This document shows positions 20,074 through 29,255 of a stretch of DNA of 64,000 bases, in pieces. A model generated the notes under the pieces. It did not search any database. It had not been told where the DNA came from and saw only the letters and a list, made by a program, of their open reading frames with translations. Where the stretch lies: contig NZ_BMWD01000017.1 of the NCBI RefSeq assembly GCF_014651055.1, forward strand, positions 62,001-126,000, given 5' to 3'. How positions within the stretch are numbered: position 1 is the stretch's first letter; each line of letters opens with the position of its first letter. The translations under genes were made by a program, and so were the position numbers. This DNA is from Streptomyces fructofermentans (GTDB lineage Bacteria > Actinomycetota > Actinomycetes > Streptomycetales > Streptomycetaceae).

Positions 20074-23000
20074 GTGGTGGCGGGGTATCGGCCGACGGAC
20101 TGGCATGTGCTGGATCTGGAGAGGGATCCGACGCCGGGGGATCCGGTGCGGGTGAAGTCGCTCGCCAGGAGTCTGCACGCGTTTGCCGATGACGTGCAGG
20201 ACGCGTTGCGGTTGGTGAAGGGGATGGCGGAGGAGGATGCCGTCCTGGCGATGGCGGGCCGGACGGCCGAGGTGTTCCGGGACGAGTTCTCGGGTGTGCC
20301 GAAGAATCTGCGGAAGTTGAAGCGGTCGTACGACCTGGCGGGGGACGCGCTGGCGGCGTACTGGCCGCAGTTGGAGCGTGCGCAGGCCCTGGCGGACAAG
20401 GCCTTGGCCGATGGGCGGGTGGCGCGGGCCGATCTGTCCTCCGCCACGTCCCGTCTCTCGTCGGCCGATTCGTGGGTCGCTCGCGCGGGCGAGGAGGCCG
20501 ACAAGTACAAGGAGGACAGGGGCGCGGGCAAGGATGTGCCGAAGCCGGACGAGGCGAAGGTGCGGGCGGCGACGCGGGACGCGCAGAGTGCCAGGGCCGC
20601 GCACGCGTCGGCGCGGTCGGACGTGGCGTCGGCGCAGGGCGCGTTGGACGCGGCGAAGAAGATGGCCGCGGATGCCCGTCGGATGCGGGAGGACGCGGCG
20701 GGTGAGGCGAAGCGGAAGCTGGACGAGGCGTCGGATGCGGGGATACGCAATCGCAGGTGGTACGAGGAGGTCGGGGACTGGTTCGTCGACAACTGGGACA
20801 CCATCGTCGCCGTCTGCAAGGTCGTGGTGGCGGTTCTGGGTGTGATCGCCCTGATCATCGGTGGGCCGATCCTGGGGGCGATCGTGCTGATCGCGGCGCT
20901 GATCGTGCTGGCGGACACCCTGAGCAAGTACGCGAAGGGGCAGGCGTCCCTGTGGGACGTGGCGTTCGCGGCGTTGGACTGCATACCCGGCATGAAGGGC
21001 CTGACCACCCTCGGCGGCCTCGCCAAGGGACTCAAGGGGCTCAGGGGCGGTCTCAAGGGCATGGCCGCCGGTGTGCGCGGTCTGGGCAAGGGTGCCCGGA
21101 GCATGCTCGCCCGGGGCCAGGACGCCTTCGCGCGCAACGCCAGGGCGATCATGGCGAAGATGACCGACCCCATCGACCTGGCGACCGGGAAGATGTACCT
21201 GCCGCAGACGGACCTCGACCTGCCCGGCCTGCTGCCGCTGGTCCTCTCGCGCCGGGTGGAGTCGGGGTACGGGGCGGGCTGGTGGTTCGGCCCGTGCTGG
21301 GCCTCCACCCTCGACGAACACCTGGAGATCGACGCGGAGGGGGTCCTCTACGTCACGGAGGGCGGGCAGATCCTGCCGTACCCGCACCCGGAGAGCCCCG
21401 ATCTGCCGGTGCTCCCGGCAGTGGGTGACCGCTGGCCGCTGCGGCGGCTGGACGACGGGGGCTACGCCCTGGTCCGCACCGACACGGGTCACACGCGGCT
21501 CTTCACGGCTCCCGCGGGCGGCGTGTCCAGGCTGCGGCAGATCTCCGACCGCAACGGGCACCGCGTCACCTTCGACCACGACGAGTACGGGGCCCCGACG
21601 GGGGTGCGGCACTCCGCCGGGCAGCACGTCAGGATCGACACCGAGGACGGCCGCGTCACCGCGCTCCATCTGGCAGGTGCCGGGGCGGACGGCTCCGACG
21701 TCACGGTCAAGCGGTTCGGGTACACGGACGGACTGCTCACCGAGGACATCAACTCCTCGGGCCTGGCGCTGCGCTACCGCTACGACGAGCGCGGACGCGT
21801 CGTCTCCTGGACCGACCGCAACGACTCGTCGTACTCCTACACGTACGACGAACTGGACCGCTGCGTCGCCGAGAGCGGCCAGGGCGGGCACTTCTCGCTC
21901 ACCCTCGCCTACGACCGGACCCTCCCCGAGTTCCCCGGCCACACCGTCACGGTCCTGACCACGGCCGAGGGCGCGGTGTCCCGCTTCGTGGTCAACCCGT
22001 CCTGCCAGGTGGTCGCCGAGATCGATCCGCTCGGCCACACCACACGTACGGCGTACGACCGCCACCACCACCTCACGTCCCACACGGACCAGCTCGGCCG
22101 CACCACCGAGTACGTGAACGACGAGGCGGGCCGCCCGCTGGTGATCCGGCGCCCCGACGGGCTGGAGACCCGGGCGACGTACAACGAGCTGGGGCTGGTC
22201 ACCGCGACGGTGCTGCCGGACGGCAGCACCTGGTCCCGCACCTACGACGAACGCGGCAACGGCCTCACGCTCACCGATCCGGCGGGTGCCACCAGCCGTT
22301 TCGCGTACGACGGGCAGGGGCGGCTCACCGGGTTCACGGACGCCCTCGGGCGGACGACGCGGCTGACCTGCGACCGGGCAGGACTGACGGTGGAGGCGGT
22401 CGATCCGCTCGGCGGCCGCACGCGCTTCGAACGGGACGCCTTCGGCCGGCCCCTGTCCGAGACCGATCCGCTGGGCACCAGGACCTGCTGGGAGTGGACC
22501 ACCGAGGGCAATCTGCTCCGCCTCGTGGGCCCGGACGGGGCCACCGAATCCTGGACCTACGACGCCGAGGGCAACTGCCTGAGCCACACCGACGCCGTGG
22601 GCGCGCGGACGCGCTACGCGTACGGCCACTTCGACCTGCTGACGGAGCGCACCGGGCCGGACGGCGCGCGCCGGCGCTTCGAGTACGACGCGCAGCTCCA
22701 GCTCACCCGGGTGACCGACGCGCAGGGGCTGACCTGGGACTACACGTACGACGCGGCGGGGCAGCTCGTCGCGGAGTCGGACTTCGACGGCCGCACCGTC
22801 CGCTACGGACGCGACGCCGCGGGCCGGCTCGCCTCCCGGACCACGGCGCTCGGGGAGGTGGTCCGCTACACCCGGGACGTGCTGGGCCGGACCGCCCGTG
22901 TCGAGGCCGGCGGCCGGGCGACGGACTTCCGGTACGACCCGGCCGGGCAGCTGGTGCGCGCGCTGTGGCCGGACGGGGAGCTGACCCGGGCCTACGACCC

Positions 23001-24633
23001 GGTGGGGCGGCTGACGGCCGAGACGGTCGACGGCCGCACGCTGAGCCTGGCCTACGACGCGGCCGGTCAGCTCGTCGAACGCAGGACGCCCTCCGGGGCG
23101 CGCACCGTCTACGCCTACGACGCGGCGGGCCGGCGCACCGGGCTGAGCACCGCGGGACGCACGGTCTCGTCCGAGTACGACGCCGCGGGGCGTGAGACGG
23201 GCCGCCGCTGGGGCCGCGGGGTGCTCATGTCCCGGCATCCGGACGCCGCGGGCCGGCCCGTGACCCGGCGGCTGACCGGGCCCCGCGGACCGGTGCTGCC
23301 GGACCTGGAGCACACCTGGCGCGCGGACGGCGCCCTCGTCGCCGCCGGCGACCGGAGCCACACGCTGGACCGGGCCGGACGGGTCACCGGGGTGAGCGCG
23401 CCCGGCTGGACGGAGTCCTACGCGTACGACGAGTCGGGCAACCAGACAGAGGCCCACTGGCCGTCGGAGCACCCGGGAGCCGACGCCACCGGCCCCCGCA
23501 CGTACGACGGCACGCGCCTCCTGACGGCCGGCCGGGTCCGCGACGCGCACGACGCGGCCGGGCGGCTCGTGGAGCGCCGGCGCACCAGGCTGTCGCGGGG
23601 GCCCGACCTGTGGCGGTACACGTGGGACGCCCAGGACCGGCTGACCTCGGTCACGGTGCCCGACGGGACGACGTGGCACTACCGCCACGACCCGTTCGGA
23701 CGCCGCATCGCCAAGGTCCACCTGTCCGCGGACGGCGGCACCGTGCTGGAGGAGACGCGGTTCACCTGGCACGAGGGGACGACGGTGGAGCAGACGGCGA
23801 CGTCCGCGCGGCAGCCCGGCACCCAGACCCTCACCTGGGAGTACGACGACGGCGGGGTGGCGCCGGTGTCCCAGACGGACCGCTACGGCCCGGCCGGGGG
23901 AGCCGCCCCGCCGTCCGCCGCCTCGGCCCCGCAGGACGAGGTGGACGCGCGCTTCCACGCCATCGTGACCGACCTGGTCGGCACGCCCACCGAACTCCTC
24001 GACGAGGAGGGCGCGACCGTCTGGCGCGCGACCTCGACGCTGTGGGGCCGCACGACGTGGAACGCCGACGCCGGCGCGTACATACCGCTGCGGTTCCCGG
24101 GCCAGTACCACGACCTGGAGACGGGCCACCACTACAACGTCCACCGGCACTACGACCCCGAGACGGGCCGCTACCTCACCACCGATCCGCTCGGCCTGAT
24201 GCCGGCGCCCAACCCCGTCGCGTACGTCCACGATCCGCTGACGTGGGCCGACCCGCTCGGCCTCTCCCCTTACGCGCCGATCCGCATCAAGCCGGGACAA
24301 CAGCTCAGCGGTGCCTACAAGTTGAGCCCGCCGGAGATGGAGTTCGTGAAGGCGCTGATGGCGCGCAAGCCGAACCTGAACCTGTACCGGACCCACGGCG
24401 AGAAGTTCCAGGGGGACTTCATGGCCGTGGACATGTCCGACCCGCGCGACCTGGTGGCGTTCATCGTCGACCATAAGATGGGCGGCGGGAACGCCGGTCA
24501 GCAGCTGAAGAACGCGATGGAGGCCGCCGCCCACGTCGGGATCACCAACCCGGCGAAGGTCATCACGGGTTCCGGCGACACCCCGAAGCTGCTGGAGCTC
24601 ATGAGCCGGGGCCGAGGGGAGTGGAACAGGTAG
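20074..24633 (+). CDS. RHS/YD-repeat polymorphic toxin with putative T7SS N-terminus
   Basis: The 1519-residue product reads as a modular toxin. Residues 1-210 (PTDWHVLDLERDPTPGD, then coiled coil rich in Ala/Arg) match the putative type VII secretion leader seen on Streptomyces RHS proteins. A hydrophobic segment (about 245-300) follows, then a DUF6531-type start (TDPIDLATGKMYLPQTDLDL, near 364). Many YD repeats run to about 1290, and the RHS core RFPGQYHDLETGHHYNVHRHYDP is near 1341-1363 with DPLGL motifs ending near 1396. The last 120 residues are a variable toxin tip. D1448 and D1466-H-K1468 suggest a PD-(D/E)XK-like nuclease, which is inference. GTG 20074 or 20077 starts it. The downstream gene overlaps its stop and is the likely immunity gene. 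Confidence 0.9.
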   Translation: MVAGYRPTDWHVLDLERDPTPGDPVRVKSLARSLHAFADDVQDALRLVKGMAEEDAVLAMAGRTAEVFRDEFSGVPKNLRKLKRSYDLAGDALAAYWPQLERAQALADKALADGRVARADLSSATSRLSSADSWVARAGEEADKYKEDRGAGKDVPKPDEAKVRAATRDAQSARAAHASARSDVASAQGALDAAKKMAADARRMREDAAGEAKRKLDEASDAGIRNRRWYEEVGDWFVDNWDTIVAVCKVVVAVLGVIALIIGGPILGAIVLIAALIVLADTLSKYAKGQASLWDVAFAALDCIPGMKGLTTLGGLAKGLKGLRGGLKGMAAGVRGLGKGARSMLARGQDAFARNARAIMAKMTDPIDLATGKMYLPQTDLDLPGLLPLVLSRRVESGYGAGWWFGPCWASTLDEHLEIDAEGVLYVTEGGQILPYPHPESPDLPVLPAVGDRWPLRRLDDGGYALVRTDTGHTRLFTAPAGGVSRLRQISDRNGHRVTFDHDEYGAPTGVRHSAGQHVRIDTEDGRVTALHLAGAGADGSDVTVKRFGYTDGLLTEDINSSGLALRYRYDERGRVVSWTDRNDSSYSYTYDELDRCVAESGQGGHFSLTLAYDRTLPEFPGHTVTVLTTAEGAVSRFVVNPSCQVVAEIDPLGHTTRTAYDRHHHLTSHTDQLGRTTEYVNDEAGRPLVIRRPDGLETRATYNELGLVTATVLPDGSTWSRTYDERGNGLTLTDPAGATSRFAYDGQGRLTGFTDALGRTTRLTCDRAGLTVEAVDPLGGRTRFERDAFGRPLSETDPLGTRTCWEWTTEGNLLRLVGPDGATESWTYDAEGNCLSHTDAVGARTRYAYGHFDLLTERTGPDGARRRFEYDAQLQLTRVTDAQGLTWDYTYDAAGQLVAESDFDGRTVRYGRDAAGRLASRTTALGEVVRYTRDVLGRTARVEAGGRATDFRYDPAGQLVRALWPDGELTRAYDPVGRLTAETVDGRTLSLAYDAAGQLVERRTPSGARTVYAYDAAGRRTGLSTAGRTVSSEYDAAGRETGRRWGRGVLMSRHPDAAGRPVTRRLTGPRGPVLPDLEHTWRADGALVAAGDRSHTLDRAGRVTGVSAPGWTESYAYDESGNQTEAHWPSEHPGADATGPRTYDGTRLLTAGRVRDAHDAAGRLVERRRTRLSRGPDLWRYTWDAQDRLTSVTVPDGTTWHYRHDPFGRRIAKVHLSADGGTVLEETRFTWHEGTTVEQTATSARQPGTQTLTWEYDDGGVAPVSQTDRYGPAGGAAPPSAASAPQDEVDARFHAIVTDLVGTPTELLDEEGATVWRATSTLWGRTTWNADAGAYIPLRFPGQYHDLETGHHYNVHRHYDPETGRYLTTDPLGLMPAPNPVAYVHDPLTWADPLGLSPYAPIRIKPGQQLSGAYKLSPPEMEFVKALMARKPNLNLYRTHGEKFQGDFMAVDMSDPRDLVAFIVDHKMGGGNAGQQLKNAMEAAAHVGITNPAKVITGSGDTPKLLELMSRGRGEWNR

Positions 24634-25181
24634 TGATCGTCCTGCCGAAGAGGCTCGGCGAACTGCTGGAGGACGTGGACGGCGTCCGTGCCGCGCACCT
24701 CGCCCTCGACTTCGCCGAGCACTCGGTCGCGGTCCTGGCCGACACGGTCGACCCGCCGCTGAGGGCCCTGTGCCTCGACTTCACGGCCGCCGCCCGCGAG
24801 GCGGTGGCCGGCGGCGCGGCGACCGAGCGGCTGCTCCGGGCCCGCAGCGACTACCTCGCCCTCGCGGCGCGGATCCCGCGGAGCCCCGACGCCCTCCATG
24901 TCGCGGACGCCGCCGTGGACCTCGGCTGCCGGCGGATGCTGGAGGACGCGGGCGTGCTCATCAGGGCCCGGAAGGTCTACACGACCCTGCAGTACGTGGC
25001 GCGCCGGGCCCAGTCGGACGTGGGCCGCCGGAGCGCGGAACTGGCCTCGCCGGGCACCGACAGGGACGGCCTCGCGCGGATCGACCGCGCCGCCCGCTGG
25101 GAGGAGGCCCGTTGGCAGCTGCTCCGCGTGGTCACCACCGAGCCGAACCCGCACGGGGCGGGCGCCGGGCTGCCGCGCTGA
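24633..25181 (+). CDS. Candidate immunity protein for the RHS toxin
   Basis: I do not recognise this 182-residue protein with certainty. It is predicted to be all-helical and acidic/Ala-rich, and ends with an ARWEEARWQLLRV helix reminiscent of helical immunity proteins (Imm5-like style). The GTG at 24633 shares one base with the toxin stop and sits 11 bases after GAGGGGAG. An in-frame GTG at 24621 lies flush against that purine run, so it is less likely. Tight coupling to the toxin 3' end and lack of other neighbours support an immunity role. No transmembrane segment or signal peptide is visible, so it should be cytoplasmic. Confidence 0.7.
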   Translation: MIVLPKRLGELLEDVDGVRAAHLALDFAEHSVAVLADTVDPPLRALCLDFTAAAREAVAGGAATERLLRARSDYLALAARIPRSPDALHVADAAVDLGCRRMLEDAGVLIRARKVYTTLQYVARRAQSDVGRRSAELASPGTDRDGLARIDRAARWEEARWQLLRVVTTEPNPHGAGAGLPR

Positions 25182-25221
25182 TCGCCGACGGGCCCGGTCG
25201 CCGGGTCACGGCGGTCCGTGT

Positions 25222-25249
25222 TTGACGTACGTCACCTTGGGGGTACGAT
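25222..25249 (+). promoter_or_regulatory. rpsJ (S10 operon) promoter
   Basis: TTGACG (25222-25227), 16 bases and TACGAT (25244-25249) form a good HrdB-like promoter. The leader to rpsJ would be about 375 nt. A second possible start lies near 25275 but has weaker boxes. Confidence 0.6.
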
Positions 25250-25255
25250 CCTCGG

Positions 25256-25632
25256 CTCGATTGGCCAGCGACATGCCCCGTATGGCAGACTAGCGGGGTT
25301 GCTCGGTCGAGTGCCGATGCTGCGCGCCTCCCGCCGGGAGGACCGGAAGCGAGTCCCACAGTACTCGTCGCCCCAACTGCCGAGAGGCAGCGCTGGGGCG
25401 GACGTACGGGAATCTTTCGGGAAGTGTCAGCGGGGTACCGACCAGGCGCCCGGTGGGTGTTCCACCCCCGGTTCCGCGGTCGTCCTGGGATGGGCCGCGT
25501 CCCTGGTAGGGAAATCCTCTGTGGATATCTCTGTCGGCGAGGGCGCGACACACCCGACCGCGTGGGTCGGAGGAAGGGACGCGAACCCCCGGGTTCCGGA
25601 GCGTTTTACTAGACAAAGGACTACTAGTAGCC
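25256..25632 (+). promoter_or_regulatory. Long structured leader of rpsJ
   Basis: This stretch has no convincing ORF. It contains several local hairpins: CCTCCCGCCGGGAGG near 25327, CTGCCGAGAGGCAG near 25378 with a GNRA-type loop, GGGTGTTCCACCC near 25455, the 25-nt element (25546-25570) and GAACCCCCGGGTTC near 25580. In many bacteria L4 or another protein controls the S10 operon through a leader of this kind. Here the regulator is unknown. Confidence 0.5.
25546..25570 (+). promoter_or_regulatory. 25-nt leader element, copy 2 (rpsJ)
   Basis: This element is identical to 15295-15319 in the rpsL leader, with the same CCGACC/GGTCGG hairpin core. It ends 62 bases before the rpsJ start, a distance similar to the rpsL copy (50 bases). 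Confidence 0.65.
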
Positions 25633-25941
25633 ATGGCGGGACAGAAGATCCGCATCCGGCTCAAGGCCTACGACCACGAGGTCATCGACTCCTCGGCGAA
25701 GAAGATCGTCGAGACGGTGACCCGCACTGGTGCGTCGGTCGCGGGCCCGGTGCCGCTGCCCACTGAGAAGAACGTGTACTGCGTCATCAAGTCGCCGCAC
25801 AAGTACAAGGACTCTCGCGAGCACTTCGAGATGCGCACGCACAAGCGCCTGATCGACATCCTCGACCCGACCCCCAAGACCGTTGACTCTCTGATGCGAC
25901 TCGACCTCCCGGCCGGTGTCGACATCGAGATCAAGCTCTAA
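25633..25941 (+). CDS. rpsJ: 30S ribosomal protein S10
   Basis: S10 is a 30S head protein that also pairs with NusB in antitermination. The 102-residue product is standard (MAGQKIRIRLKAYDHEVID to LPAGVDIEIKL). The ATG at 25633 has a weak ribosome site within GACAAAGGACTAC. It heads the S10 operon, with rplC 18 bases downstream. Confidence 0.98.
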   Translation: MAGQKIRIRLKAYDHEVIDSSAKKIVETVTRTGASVAGPVPLPTEKNVYCVIKSPHKYKDSREHFEMRTHKRLIDILDPTPKTVDSLMRLDLPAGVDIEIKL

Positions 25942-25959
25942 GGGCCGGTGATCCGAGAC

Positions 25960-26604
25960 ATGGGTAAGCAGATCAAGGGCATCCTGGGCGAGAAGCTCGG
26001 CATGACGCAGGTGTGGGACGAGAACAACCGTGTTGTTCCCGTCACCGTCGTCAAGGCCGGTCCGAACGTCGTGACCCAGGTGCGTACGAACGACATCGAC
26101 GGCTACGAGTCGGTCCAGATCGCCTTCGGCGAGATCGACCCGCGCAAGGTGAACAAGCCCCTCAAGGGCCACTTCGCCAAGGCCGACGTCACTCCCCGCC
26201 GCCACCTCGTCGAGATCCGTACCGCTGACGCCAGCGAGTACATCCTCGGCCAGGAGATCACCGCTGAGGTGTTCGAGGCCGGTATCAAGGTGGACGTGAC
26301 CGGCAAGAGCAAGGGCAAGGGCTTCGCCGGTGTCATGAAGCGTCACAACTTCAAGGGCCTCGGCGCCGGTCACGGCACCCAGCGCAAGCACCGCTCTCCC
26401 GGTTCCATCGGTGGCTGCGCCACCCCGGGCCGTGTGTTCAAGGGCCTCCGCATGGCGGGTCGCATGGGCAACGAGCGGGTCACCACCCAGAACCTGACCG
26501 TCCACGCCGTTGACGCGGAGAAGGGTCTGCTGCTCATCAAGGGCGCGGTTCCCGGTCCGAACGGCGGCCTCGTCCTGGTCCGCACCGCGGCCAAGGGGGC
26601 CTGA
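25960..26604 (+). CDS. rplC: 50S ribosomal protein L3
   Basis: L3 is an early assembly protein whose extension reaches the peptidyl transferase centre. ATG 25960 gives 214 residues (MGKQIKGILGEKLGMTQVWD). An in-frame GTG at 25948 would add four residues and is less like the family. The conserved GSIGGCATPGRVFKGLRMAGRMGN loop region is present and intact. rplD follows eight bases on. Confidence 0.97.
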   Translation: MGKQIKGILGEKLGMTQVWDENNRVVPVTVVKAGPNVVTQVRTNDIDGYESVQIAFGEIDPRKVNKPLKGHFAKADVTPRRHLVEIRTADASEYILGQEITAEVFEAGIKVDVTGKSKGKGFAGVMKRHNFKGLGAGHGTQRKHRSPGSIGGCATPGRVFKGLRMAGRMGNERVTTQNLTVHAVDAEKGLLLIKGAVPGPNGGLVLVRTAAKGA

Positions 26605-26612
26605 GGTAACCG

Positions 26613-27278
26613 ATGAGCACTGTTGACATCCTTTCGCCGGCAGGCGACAAGACCGGGACGGTCGAGCTCCCCGCGGAGATCTTCGCCGTCGAGAAGATCA
26701 GCATTCCGCTGATCCACCAGGTCGTCGTCGCACAGCTGGCCGCTGCCCGTCAGGGCACGCACAAGACCAAGACCCGTGGCGAGGTTCGCGGTGGCGGCAG
26801 GAAGCCGTACCGCCAGAAGGGCACCGGCCGCGCCCGTCAGGGCTCGACCCGCGCGCCCCAGTTCGCCGGTGGTGGCGTCGTGCACGGTCCCGTGCCGCGT
26901 GACTACTCGCAGCGGACCCCGAAGAAGATGAAGGCCGCGGCCCTGCGCCACGCCCTCACCGACCGGGCCCGCAACGACCGCATCCACGTCGTCACCGGCG
27001 TGGTCGACGGCGAGATCTCCACGAAGGCCGCGAAGAACCTGCTCGGCAAGATCTCGGAGCGCAAGAACGTGCTCCTGGTGATCGACCGTGCGGACGAGGC
27101 CTCGCTGCTCTCCGCGCGCAACCTGCCCCAGGTGCACATCCTGGAGCCGGGCCAGCTGAACACGTACGACGTTCTCGTCTCGGACGACGTGGTCTTCACC
27201 CAGGCCGCGTTCGAGTCCTTCGTGTCTGGCGCGCCTTCCGCCGAGCGGAACGCTGACACCGAAGGGAGCGAAGCCTGA
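26613..27278 (+). CDS. rplD: 50S ribosomal protein L4
   Basis: L4 lines the peptide exit tunnel and in enterobacteria represses the S10 operon. It is 221 residues, with the tunnel loop GEVRGGGRKPYRQKGTGRARQG (about 56-77). The C-terminal dozen residues are a variable Ala/Glu-rich tail. The stop overlaps the rplW start (TGATG), indicating translational coupling. Confidence 0.97.
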   Translation: MSTVDILSPAGDKTGTVELPAEIFAVEKISIPLIHQVVVAQLAAARQGTHKTKTRGEVRGGGRKPYRQKGTGRARQGSTRAPQFAGGGVVHGPVPRDYSQRTPKKMKAAALRHALTDRARNDRIHVVTGVVDGEISTKAAKNLLGKISERKNVLLVIDRADEASLLSARNLPQVHILEPGQLNTYDVLVSDDVVFTQAAFESFVSGAPSAERNADTEGSEA

Positions 27279-27694
27279 TGGCTACGCGTCACCCGAGCAT
27301 TGCCTCGAAGGCCGCCAAGGCCAAGAAGGTCGCGCGCGTCGCCAAGGCGAAGCGCCACGAGACCGAGGGCAAGAACACCGTCGAGACGCCGCTGAGCAAG
27401 AGCTTCACGGACCCCCGTGACGTCCTCCTCAAGCCGGTCGTCTCCGAGAAGAGCTACGCGCTCCTCGACGAGGGCAAGTACACCTTCGTCGTGGACCCGC
27501 GGGCCAACAAGACCCAGATCAAGCAGGCCGTCCAGGCGGTCTTCTCGGTCAAGGTCACCGGAGTCAACACGATCAACCGTCAGGGCAAGCGCAAGCGGAC
27601 CAAGACGGGCTTCGGCAAGCGTGCTGACAGCAAGCGCGCGATCGTGACCCTCGCTGAGGGCGACCGTATCGACATCTTCGGCCAGGCCTCCTAA
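27278..27694 (+). CDS. rplW: 50S ribosomal protein L23
   Basis: L23 sits at the tunnel exit and docks trigger factor and SRP. It is 138 residues, longer than the 95-100 of E. coli because of a Lys/Ala-rich N-terminal extension (about 1-35) before the conserved DPRDVLLKPVVSEKSYALL. ATG 27278 shares one base with the rplD stop. No frameshift is evident. Confidence 0.97.
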   Translation: MATRHPSIASKAAKAKKVARVAKAKRHETEGKNTVETPLSKSFTDPRDVLLKPVVSEKSYALLDEGKYTFVVDPRANKTQIKQAVQAVFSVKVTGVNTINRQGKRKRTKTGFGKRADSKRAIVTLAEGDRIDIFGQAS

Positions 27695-27733
27695 CGGAGC
27701 GCCCTGGTCCGAATATCGGACGAGGACTGAGAA

Positions 27734-28570
27734 ATGGGAATCCGCAAGTACAAGCCGACTACGCCGGGCCGTCGTGGCTCCAGCGTCGCCGACTTCGTCG
27801 AGGTCACGCGGTCCACGCCGGAGAAGTCGCTGGTCCGCCCGCTGCACAGCAAGGGCGGCCGTAACAACGCCGGTCGTGTGACCGTTCGCCACCAGGGTGG
27901 CGGACACAAGCGCGCCTACCGAGTGATCGACTTCCGTCGCCACGACAAGGACGGCGTGCCGGCGAAGGTCGCGCACATCGAGTACGACCCCAACCGCACC
28001 GCGCGCATCGCGCTGCTTCACTACGCGGACGGCGAGAAGCGCTACATCCTCGCCCCCCGCAACCTGTCGCAGGGCGACCGCATCGAGAACGGTCCCGGGG
28101 CCGACATCAAGCCGGGCAACAACCTGGCGCTCCGCAACATCCCGGTCGGTACCACGATCCACGCGATCGAGCTCCGTCCCGGTGGCGGCGCCAAGTTCGC
28201 CCGCTCCGCCGGTACCTCCGTGCAGCTGCTCGCGAAGGAGGGCCAGATGGCCCACCTCCGCATGCCGTCCGGTGAGATCCGTCTGGTCGACGTGCGCTGC
28301 CGCGCCACCGTCGGCGAGGTCGGCAACGCCGAGCAGAGCAACATCAACTGGGGCAAGGCCGGCCGCAAGCGCTGGCTGGGCGTCCGCCCGACCGTTCGCG
28401 GTGTGGCGATGAACCCGGTCGACCACCCGCACGGTGGTGGTGAGGGTAAGACCTCCGGTGGTCGCCACCCGGTCTCCCCGTGGGGTCAGAAGGAGGGTCG
28501 TACTCGTTCGCCGAAGAAGGCTTCGAACAAGTACATCGTCCGCCGCCGCAAGACGAACAAGAAGCGCTAG
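27734..28570 (+). CDS. rplB: 50S ribosomal protein L2
   Basis: L2 is required for subunit joining and peptidyl transferase activity. It is 278 residues with the conserved MGIRKYKPTTPGRRG N-terminus and the VRGVAMNPVDHPHGGGEG loop that contains the essential histidine. It starts 39 bases after rplW within the S10 operon. Confidence 0.98.
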   Translation: MGIRKYKPTTPGRRGSSVADFVEVTRSTPEKSLVRPLHSKGGRNNAGRVTVRHQGGGHKRAYRVIDFRRHDKDGVPAKVAHIEYDPNRTARIALLHYADGEKRYILAPRNLSQGDRIENGPGADIKPGNNLALRNIPVGTTIHAIELRPGGGAKFARSAGTSVQLLAKEGQMAHLRMPSGEIRLVDVRCRATVGEVGNAEQSNINWGKAGRKRWLGVRPTVRGVAMNPVDHPHGGGEGKTSGGRHPVSPWGQKEGRTRSPKKASNKYIVRRRKTNKKR

Positions 28571-28582
28571 GAGCGGGTTTAG

Positions 28583-28864
28583 ATGCCGCGCAGTCTCAAG
28601 AAGGGACCCTTCGTCGACGGACACCTCATCAAGAAGGTGGACGTACAGAACGAAGCCGGTACCAAGAACGTCATCAAGACCTGGTCCCGTCGCTCGATGA
28701 TCATCCCGGCCATGCTCGGTCACACGATCGCGGTGCACAACGGCAAGATCCACATCCCGGTGTTTGTCACCGAGTCGATGGTCGGCCACAAGCTCGGCGA
28801 GTTCTCGCCGACGCGCACCTTCCGGGGTCACGTCAAGGACGACCGGAAGTCGAAGCGCCGCTAA
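28583..28864 (+). CDS. rpsS: 30S ribosomal protein S19
   Basis: S19 lies in the 30S head near the A-site tRNA. It is 93 residues (MPRSLKKGPFVDGHLIKKVD to DDRKSKRR) with the family signature SMVGHKLGEFSPTRTFRGH. The ATG follows AGGAGCGGG, and the gap to rplB is 12 bases. Confidence 0.98.
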   Translation: MPRSLKKGPFVDGHLIKKVDVQNEAGTKNVIKTWSRRSMIIPAMLGHTIAVHNGKIHIPVFVTESMVGHKLGEFSPTRTFRGHVKDDRKSKRR

Positions 28865-28907
28865 ACGCGGGGTGGAATCGACCATGACAGACACTGGAAG
28901 GACAACC

Positions 28908-29255
28908 ATGGAAGCCAGGGCCCAGGCGCGGTACATCCGCGTTACGCCCATGAAGGCCCGCCGCGTGGTGGACCTTATCCGTGGCATGGATGCCACGGAG
29001 GCTCAGGCGGTCCTGCGTTTCGCCCCGCAGGCCGCGAGCGTGCCCGTGGGCAAGGTGCTTGACAGCGCCATTGCCAACGCTGCACACAACTACGACCACA
29101 CCGACGCCGACAGCCTCGTCATCTCCGAGGCGTACGTCGACGAGGGTCCGACCCTGAAGCGGTTCCGTCCGCGTGCCCAGGGCCGCGCCTACCGGATCCG
29201 CAAGCGGACCAGCCACATCACCGTGGTCGTCAGCAGCAAGGAAGGAACCCGGTAA
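28908..29255 (+). CDS. rplV: 50S ribosomal protein L22
   Basis: L22 lines the exit tunnel near the macrolide site. ATG 28908, preceded by GGAAGGA, gives the standard 115 residues (MEARAQARYIRVTPMKARRVV). An in-frame ATG at 28884 would add eight residues and has a weaker site. The tunnel loop region RFRPRAQGRAYRIRKRTSH is normal. The stop overlaps rpsC (TAATG). Confidence 0.96.
   Translation: MEARAQARYIRVTPMKARRVVDLIRGMDATEAQAVLRFAPQAASVPVGKVLDSAIANAAHNYDHTDADSLVISEAYVDEGPTLKRFRPRAQGRAYRIRKRTSHITVVVSSKEGTR

Noticed and set aside
19743..25632. Integrated mobile element carrying the RHS pair
   Set aside because: No integrase, transposase, terminal inverted repeats or duplicated attachment site was seen, so the insertion is described only as a variable gene slot.
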